Below are positions 1 to 5,594 of a DNA stretch of 11,617 nucleotides, piece after piece. The position numbers and the translations under genes are program-made. Position 1 is the first letter of the stretch. Every line of letters starts with the position of its first letter. The DNA lies in NCBI GenBank assembly GCA_964353355.1, contig CAYGVT010000064.1:1-11617 (forward strand). Direction: 5' to 3'. The DNA is from CAYGVT01 sp964353355. Its GTDB lineage: Archaea > Thermoplasmatota > DTKX01 > GCA-020343715. The notes beneath the pieces are model-generated. The model was given only the letters and a program-made list of their open reading frames with translations. It did not search any database and was not told the DNA's origin.

Positions 1-2673
1 GACCAGGCCTTCATCACCTACATGGAGACGGCCATCGGCTCCGGCATAGACCGGATCAAGGTAAGCGGCGTGCCCTACACCTCCACCTACGAGGGGCCGA
101 ACGGCCCCGAGCTCGCCTACAACCTCACCGGCCTCGTGAAGGACGCCTCCGGCACCTGGAACTTCACCATCACCAACGGCAACGACTTCCCCGTCGCCAT
201 GGACTGGGACGCCACGGTCCACTCCGACGTCTACCCGCAGGAGTTCGGGCTGGACCTGTCCACCCCCGCCGGCAACGTGACGTTCTTCGCGCCCTGGGAC
301 GCGCCCCTCGACCTCTCCGACGTGCGCCAGCTCTCCATGGCATCGGAGCTGCAGGGCATCCTCGCCGGGGCACCCACCGCCTACACGTCCCCCGCGGGCG
401 TCGAGTTCGCCCGCGTCAACGTGAGCCTCTGGGGCAACATCACAGGCAGCGTCGTGCTCGACGGTCTCGCCGTCAGGTACTTCCTCGACCTCAACGTCAC
501 CGGCCCCCGCGTGGTCGCGGCCGCGGAGGCGTTCCGCGCCGCGCACGAGGCCGGGGACACGGTCGAGCTCCCCATCGTGGTGCGGTCCTCCTGCGACGCC
601 ACCGTCCTCCTGTCGAGCCCCTTCCTGCTCTACGACCTGCGCCCCGTCTTCGTGACCACGACGCAGACCGTCGCCGAGGACGCCAACCGCACCGTCAACC
701 TCGACACGCTGTTCGGGGACGACCTGGACCGCGGCAACCTCCGCTACGAGCTCAGGTCCGTGTCGGACGCGGCGAACATGACCGCCGAGGTCAACGGCTC
801 CATGCTCACCCTCGTTCCCGCCCACGACTTCTTCGGCGAGCTCGACGTCGTCGTCCGCGGCATCGACTCCTCGGACCTCTTCAAGGACGGCAACATCCAC
901 GTCATCGTGACCTCGGTCAACGACCTGCCCGTGCTGGCGCTGCCCCCCGAGTTCACGGCCCAGGCGATGGTGTCGACGGTCGTGGACCTCGCGCCGCTCA
1001 TCACCGACGTCGACACGCCCAAATCCGCGCTTCTGCTCTCGGTCAACTCGAGCTCCATCTCCGTCGACGGGCTCGAGCTCGACGTGACGTTCGACGAGGA
1101 GGGCCTCTACCACGTGGGCCTCACGGTCACGGACGGGCTCGACGAGGCACGGTTCGACATCCTCTTCAACGTCTCCACCGCCGTGGGCTACCCGTCCATC
1201 TCGGCGTCGCTGCCCGACCCGATGAAGGTGCACAGGAACCGCGACCTGAAGGTCGACCTCAGCCTCTACGGCTCCGACGGGGAGGACGCGCCATCGGAGC
1301 TCGTCTGGACCGTCCTCGCGGACTCCGACCTGTTCACCGCCGTCATCAACGCGTCGCGGCACTGGCTCATCATCACGCCCAGCGGCTCCGACATGGGCCC
1401 CGACGACATCCTGCTCACCCTCACCGACACCGAGGCCCACACTGTCTCGCGCACGGTCGCGGTCGACATCATCGACCGGCTGCTCGAGAAGCCCCAGATA
1501 GACACGGGCGCGCTGCCGGACGAGATATCCCTCGTCAAGGGCGGCAAGTCCGTCGTGGTGGGGCTCGGCGACTTCGTGCGCGACGACACGCCCGTGAGGC
1601 TGCTTCTGGTGAGCGTCACGTACGGCGCGGACGGCATCGTCTACGTCGACACGCAGGCCGGCAACCTCACCTTCGTGCCACAGGGCACCGGCAGGACGCG
1701 CGTCACCGTCACGCTCACGGACACGGACGGGCTCTCGTCCACCTTCGACGTGGACGTCGAGGTCGAGCCCAAGGGCGGGGGGGACGAGGTCAACTGGTGG
1801 CTGTGGGTCGCGCTCCTCATCATCGTCGCGGCCATCCTCATCGTCGTGGCCTGGCCCAAGCGACCGGCGGCCGCGCCGCCCCCCGCGACGGGCGCGGTCG
1901 TCGTCGAGGACGTGCCGGGGAGGAGGGTCGACAAGGTGCGGCCGCACGTCTTCACGGCCGGCTCGCTGCCCCAGCTCGAGGAGGTGCTGCTGTTCCACAA
2001 GGACGGCAAGCTGCTGTCGCAGCACACGCGGAGGATGCGCGAGGGCGTGGACGCAGAGATCGAGGCGGGGGTCATCAGCGCCATCCAGGACAACCTGAAG
2101 GGCCGCGCGCGGGCGCGCGACGAGACGCCGGACCTCATCGAGCTCGAGGGCATGCGCGTCGTGGTGGAGCGCGGGGCCGACGTCGCCATCGCCGCCGTGC
2201 TCACGGGCGACGAGCCCGACTCGCTGCGCATGCTCATGCGCCGCACGCTCCACGAGGTCCAGACCCGCAACGAGGGCGCGCTCAAGTCGTGGAAGGGGGA
2301 CCTGGGCGCGCTGCGCGGCGTGGACAACGCCATCGTCGGGCTCGTCGAGTCGCTCATCCGCGAGTCCGGCGGCGTGCCCGCCAAGGAGGAGGCGGTCCAG
2401 GGCGCGCGTCGGCCAGAGCCGAGGCGCCCCGGCTGGGGCGCGGAGGCCGGGGAGGCCGAGGGGGAGGAGGCGCCCAGGAAGGCGCCCGTCGCCCACAGGA
2501 CCGACGACGGGGAGCCGCTGCGGCTCGTGACGGGCATCATCGGCGAGGACAAGGTCCAGGAGCTGCGCGAGGGGAAGCCCAAGCTGCAGACGGAGACCAA
2601 GGACGCCCCCCTCGTCAAGGAGATGCTCGACCGCGAGAAGGAGCGCGAGACCGAGGAGGAGAAGGGGGCCTAG
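1..2673 (+). CDS. Large membrane-anchored surface protein with cadherin/Ig-like ectodomain and roadblock/longin-like cytoplasmic domain (5' truncated)
   Basis: The reading frame is open from base 1, where seven codons precede the first ATG at 22, so the true start lies upstream. Residues below count from that ATG (883 aa visible). Residues 1-200 are beta-rich and unassigned. Residues 207-305 form a clear cadherin-like (tandem-95 type) repeat that starts at RPVF and ends in the linker NDLPVL. Three further Ig/cadherin-like units follow, about 302-390, 392-485 and 495-585. The ectodomain holds about a dozen N-x-S/T sequons, which fits surface glycosylation. One membrane helix spans 592-614 (WWLWVALLIIVAAILIVV), followed by Lys/Arg, which puts the C-terminus inside. 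Residues 641-785 (LLFHKDGKLL, a helix, then MRVVVERG and IAAVLTGDEP) resemble the profilin-like roadblock/longin fold; this is inferred from the pattern. The tail is highly charged. Function is unknown; an adhesion or sensing role fits the architecture. It probably shares a transcript with the methyltransferase gene 49 bases downstream. Confidence 0.88.
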   Translation, partial: DQAFITYMETAIGSGIDRIKVSGVPYTSTYEGPNGPELAYNLTGLVKDASGTWNFTITNGNDFPVAMDWDATVHSDVYPQEFGLDLSTPAGNVTFFAPWDAPLDLSDVRQLSMASELQGILAGAPTAYTSPAGVEFARVNVSLWGNITGSVVLDGLAVRYFLDLNVTGPRVVAAAEAFRAAHEAGDTVELPIVVRSSCDATVLLSSPFLLYDLRPVFVTTTQTVAEDANRTVNLDTLFGDDLDRGNLRYELRSVSDAANMTAEVNGSMLTLVPAHDFFGELDVVVRGIDSSDLFKDGNIHVIVTSVNDLPVLALPPEFTAQAMVSTVVDLAPLITDVDTPKSALLLSVNSSSISVDGLELDVTFDEEGLYHVGLTVTDGLDEARFDILFNVSTAVGYPSISASLPDPMKVHRNRDLKVDLSLYGSDGEDAPSELVWTVLADSDLFTAVINASRHWLIITPSGSDMGPDDILLTLTDTEAHTVSRTVAVDIIDRLLEKPQIDTGALPDEISLVKGGKSVVVGLGDFVRDDTPVRLLLVSVTYGADGIVYVDTQAGNLTFVPQGTGRTRVTVTLTDTDGLSSTFDVDVEVEPKGGGDEVNWWLWVALLIIVAAILIVVAWPKRPAAAPPPATGAVVVEDVPGRRVDKVRPHVFTAGSLPQLEEVLLFHKDGKLLSQHTRRMREGVDAEIEAGVISAIQDNLKGRARARDETPDLIELEGMRVVVERGADVAIAAVLTGDEPDSLRMLMRRTLHEVQTRNEGALKSWKGDLGALRGVDNAIVGLVESLIRESGGVPAKEEAVQGARRPEPRRPGWGAEAGEAEGEEAPRKAPVAHRTDDGEPLRLVTGIIGEDKVQELREGKPKLQTETKDAPLVKEMLDREKERETEEEKGA

Positions 2674-2722
2674 GCGCCCTGTTCCTGCGCGGGGGGTTGG
2701 GCTCCTGAAGGTTGTCGGATCA

Positions 2723-3331
2723 GTGATGCGTTCCTGGGCCGACCGCCATGCGCGGTTCTACGGCACCGTCCTCGGACGCCGCGTGCTCGAGGTCGAGGTC
2801 GAGCTCCTGCTCGGCACGGTCCCCGAGCGGGGCGTCGCGGCGAGCGTGGGCTGCGGCCTCGCCCTCCACGAGGTCGAGGTCGCCAGGAGGCGCCCGCATC
2901 TCACGGTCGTCGGCATGGACGAGGACCCGGGGATGCTCCGCGCCGTCCCCGCGGGGATGCCCGTGGCCCTCGGCGATGCGGAGGCGCTCCCCTTCCGGGA
3001 CGGGGCACTGGACTGCCTGTTCTACGTCACGTCCCTCGAGTTCTGCAAGGGCCCCGACCGCGCGCTCGGCGAGGCGACGCGCGCGCTGCGCGCGGGGGGC
3101 AGCGCGGTCGTGCTCGCGCTCAACCCGGTGAGCGACTGGGGGCGCGAGCGCCTCCACGGGGTCAAGCCCCCCTGGCGCACGGCGGAGGAGCTGGGCGCGA
3201 CGCTCTCGCGCCACCTCGGCTCGCCGTCCGAGGCCGGCAACGCCCTCAGGGTCGACGGCGACCACGTCGGGATCGGCGCCGGTCGCGCCGACGCGGTCCT
3301 GTTCGTCGCGACGGCCAAGAAGGGCGGATAG
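2723..3331 (+). CDS. Divergent class I SAM-dependent methyltransferase-like protein
   Basis: A 202-residue protein in the style of UbiE/COG2226 small-molecule methylases. What can be seen: an N-terminal W-A-D-R-H-A-x-F-Y stretch typical of these enzymes; a glycine loop at 41-46 (SVGCGL) in the place of motif I; an acidic residue at the end of the second strand (GMDED, D66) where SAM ribose is normally bound; GDAEALPF at 84-91 in the place of motif II; a strand FYVTSLEF at 100-107; and LRAGG at 122-126 before the next strand. Motif I is degraded: the usual acidic residue before GCG is Ser, and the third Gly of GxGxG is Ala. Activity is therefore uncertain and the substrate is unknown. The frame opens with GTG at 2723 followed at once by ATG at 2726, and either could initiate. 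A modest GAAGGT site lies at 2707-2712. It follows the surface-protein gene by 49 bases on the same strand. Confidence 0.8.
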   Translation: MMRSWADRHARFYGTVLGRRVLEVEVELLLGTVPERGVAASVGCGLALHEVEVARRRPHLTVVGMDEDPGMLRAVPAGMPVALGDAEALPFRDGALDCLFYVTSLEFCKGPDRALGEATRALRAGGSAVVLALNPVSDWGRERLHGVKPPWRTAEELGATLSRHLGSPSEAGNALRVDGDHVGIGAGRADAVLFVATAKKGG

Positions 3332-3424
3332 GCCTGCGGCCAGCACCCGGACCCCCTGGTTCGGACAGGGGCGCCCGGCCACCACCGAAGGCCAGACCGG
3401 ACGGGCGTACAGCTCCGGCGCAGG

Positions 3425-3430
3425 TTAAAA
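3425..3430 (+). promoter_or_regulatory. TATA box (box A) of the Mrp/ApbC gene
   Basis: TTAAAA stands out in GC-rich DNA, 35 bases before the ATG at 3465. Archaeal transcription starts about 25 bases past box A, which would leave a leader of roughly ten bases. This gives the ATPase gene its own promoter, separate from the methyltransferase upstream. The rest of the 133-base gap (3332-3464) shows nothing else recognisable. Confidence 0.55.
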
Positions 3431-3464
3431 TGCGACCTCCCCCCTTCCCCCGCACGGTGGCAGG

Positions 3465-4301
3465 ATGGCGGACACAGGCAGGCAGGGCGGCGACCTCGCG
3501 GACAACATGCGCCTCATCGATGCCATGTCGCACATCAGGCACAAGGTCGTCGTCATGAGCGGCAAGGGCGGCGTGGGCAAGAGCACCGTCGCCGTCAACC
3601 TGGCCCTCTCGCTGGCGGCCGAGGGGCACCGCGTCGGCATCCTGGACCTGGACATGCACGGGCCCGACGTGCCCAAGCTGCTCGGTATCGAGGACGGGCA
3701 GCTCGAGACGGACGGCGAGCGCATCGTGCCGGTCCGCGTCAGCCCCAACCTCGGGGCCGTGTCCATGGCCTTCCTCCTGACCGACCGCGACACCCCCGTC
3801 ATCTGGCGGGGGCCGCTCAAGATGGGGGCCATCCGGCAGTTCCTGGCCGACGTGGCCTGGGGCGAGCTCGACTACCTGGTGATGGACCTGCCGCCGGGGA
3901 CCGGCGACGAGGCCCTGACGGTGGCGCAGCTGCTGCCCGAGGGCGCATGGGCGGTCATCGTGACCACCCCCCAGGAGGTCGCGCTGCTGGACTCGCGCAA
4001 GGCCGTCAGGTTCGCGCAGGCCCTCAAGATGCGCATGGCGGGCATCGTCGAGAACATGTCGGGGCTCGAGTGCCCCCACTGCGGCAAGACCATCGAGCTT
4101 TTCAAGACCGGCGGCGGCGAGCGCGCGGCCAAGGAGCTGGGCGTGCCCTTCCTGGGCCGCATACCCATCGACCCCGAGATCGTGACCACGGGGGACGCGG
4201 GGAAGTCCTACATGGTCGACTCGCCCGACGCGCCGGGGCCCAAGGCGTTCAAGGTCGTGGTCGCGAGGCTCGAGGCGCAGGTCAAGGGCGAGGGCAACTG
4301 A
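3465..4301 (+). CDS. mrp: Mrp/ApbC (NBP35 family) iron-sulfur cluster carrier P-loop ATPase
   Basis: A 278-residue cytoplasmic ATPase of the Mrp/ApbC/NBP35 group, which holds a labile [4Fe-4S] cluster at a dimer interface and passes it to apoproteins. Motifs are complete: deviant Walker A SGKGGVGKST (32-41, with the signature lysine K34), the LDLDMHGPDVP switch (60-70), Walker B and switch II DYLVMDLPPGTGDE (136-149), and the VTTPQEVALLD segment (167-176). The family's cluster-binding pair is ECPHC, C203 and C206. The N-terminal DUF59/MIP18 domain of bacterial Mrp and the four-cysteine N-terminal ferredoxin-like motif of eukaryotic Nbp35 are both absent. Only about 25 residues precede the P-loop strand, which is the usual short archaeal form. 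The ATG at 3465 suits the box A 35 bases upstream. The gene converges on the cytochrome b-like gene, with 54 bases between their stops. A cluster-delivery role is well supported by the family; client proteins cannot be read here. Confidence 0.95.
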   Translation: MADTGRQGGDLADNMRLIDAMSHIRHKVVVMSGKGGVGKSTVAVNLALSLAAEGHRVGILDLDMHGPDVPKLLGIEDGQLETDGERIVPVRVSPNLGAVSMAFLLTDRDTPVIWRGPLKMGAIRQFLADVAWGELDYLVMDLPPGTGDEALTVAQLLPEGAWAVIVTTPQEVALLDSRKAVRFAQALKMRMAGIVENMSGLECPHCGKTIELFKTGGGERAAKELGVPFLGRIPIDPEIVTTGDAGKSYMVDSPDAPGPKAFKVVVARLEAQVKGEGN

Positions 4302-4355
4302 CCGGGCATCGGTGACGCCAGGGCTCGCGCACCTGCCACGGGCCTTGCGCTGGCA

Positions 4356-5594
4356 TCACACGAGATGCACGGTGAACACGACGCTGTGGAACACACCGGC
4401 GAGCAGGGCCGTCACGGTCATCGCGGTGTGGGAGTACCTCCACCCGTTGTGGCCGATCCAGGCCGCGATGGGCTTCATGAGCACCCCGCCAGCGCCCGTG
4501 AAGAGCATCGCGACCCATCCTATGGTCCCCACGTTGACCATCGTCCCGAGGGTCACCGAGGGGTCGGCCAGGAGGAAGACGCCGCTGAGCATCGCGGGCG
4601 ACCAGCTCGTGTACATCAGGACCGCGGCGTGGAGCAGAACGAGCGCGATGAGCACCCAAGAGACGCCGCAGTGGAACACCGTCCGCACCCGGCCCGACGA
4701 GAAGGCGGCGTTCACCCGCCTCTTGAGCGGCTTGAGGGGCATGCCTATGACGGCGGAGAGGACGAGCAGGGCGAGCGAGGCGAAGCCGAGGACCGCGCCG
4801 GACAGTCGCGGGACGTCGACATGGGCGTCGGCCCCGGGCGCGTCCGCCTTGACGGCGACGTCGATGGGCAGCACGTAGGGCGCGCCGTCCGCGTCCTCGT
4901 ATACGACCATCAGCCTGCCCGTGCCCGCGCCGCGGCCGGAGAGCGACACCAAGATGCGGTCGCCCTTGGCGATGGAGTCCGCGCCAGGGGCGGTGACGTC
5001 GGCCACGCTCGAGAGGGGCAGCGAGGGGACGACCCGCAGGTCGTGGACGTCCTGCGTCGCGGCAAGCTCCAGGTGGGCGTTCCCGCCGACCGTGAGGTCC
5101 AAGCTCCAGGCCGAGGGCACGAGCAGGGAGGGCACGAGCACCAGGCCCGTCCCGAGCGTCTCGACGAGGGGCGTGAGGTCGCCGTGCTCCGTCGCGATGT
5201 AGGTGACGGTGGTCGTTATGAGCTGTCCCGTGCTCGAGGAACCGCCGTGCATCGCGAAGCCGGCGAGACGCGTGCCGCCCCTGAAGTCGGGGAGCTGGAC
5301 CGAGGACGGCCCCGTCAGGGTGACGTCGGGCGCCTCGGAGAGGTCCACGCTCACGCTCGCGCCCGCGACCGTGTAGAGGCCCGGGTGCCGCAGCTCGACC
5401 GTGTGGGTGAAGTCCGTGTCGGGCGCGACCATCCTGGGCGTGGTGGCGCGCACCACCACTGGCCTGAAGGTGTATCCGCCGCTCGTGCCGTGGCAGGAGG
5501 CGCACGTGTCCGTGGCCGCCAGGGCGGCGCTCGAGAGCGTGCCCGCGACGAGGAGGGCGAGGAGCGCCGCCATCGCGAGGGCGCGCGCGCTCAT
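4356..5594 (-). CDS. Membrane di-haem b-type cytochrome-like protein with exported CxxCH (c-type haem) domain
   Basis: A 412-residue protein. Residues 1-26 are a signal peptide (LLALLVAGTL core, then SSAALAA). C31-A-S-C34-H35 is a c-type haem attachment motif right after the cleavage region. Residues 40-260 form a beta-rich extracellular domain. Four membrane helices follow: about 264-286, 307-328, 351-373 and 388-411. Helix 2 has H308 and H322, and helix 4 has H389 and H403. Both pairs are exactly 14 residues apart, the bis-histidine spacing of cytochrome b and ferric-reductase cores. With the N-terminus outside and the basic loop KPLKRRVN inside, H308/H389 would hold the inner haem and H322/H403 the outer one. 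No flavin or NAD domain is present. The ATG overlaps the upstream stop (ATGA), with AAGGAGGG six bases before it, so translation is coupled. Transmembrane electron transfer is inferred from this geometry; no specific named family was recognised. Confidence 0.88.
   Translation of the reverse strand: MSARALAMAALLALLVAGTLSSAALAATDTCASCHGTSGGYTFRPVVVRATTPRMVAPDTDFTHTVELRHPGLYTVAGASVSVDLSEAPDVTLTGPSSVQLPDFRGGTRLAGFAMHGGSSSTGQLITTTVTYIATEHGDLTPLVETLGTGLVLVPSLLVPSAWSLDLTVGGNAHLELAATQDVHDLRVVPSLPLSSVADVTAPGADSIAKGDRILVSLSGRGAGTGRLMVVYEDADGAPYVLPIDVAVKADAPGADAHVDVPRLSGAVLGFASLALLVLSAVIGMPLKPLKRRVNAAFSSGRVRTVFHCGVSWVLIALVLLHAAVLMYTSWSPAMLSGVFLLADPSVTLGTMVNVGTIGWVAMLFTGAGGVLMKPIAAWIGHNGWRYSHTAMTVTALLAGVFHSVVFTVHLV

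Noticed and set aside
4317..4354. Inverted repeat GCCAGGGC/GCGCTGGC between the convergent Mrp and cytochrome b-like genes as a terminator
   Set aside because: It has one mismatch, a 22-base loop and no T-run; archaeal terminators are usually T-rich. Chance pairing in GC-rich DNA is likely.
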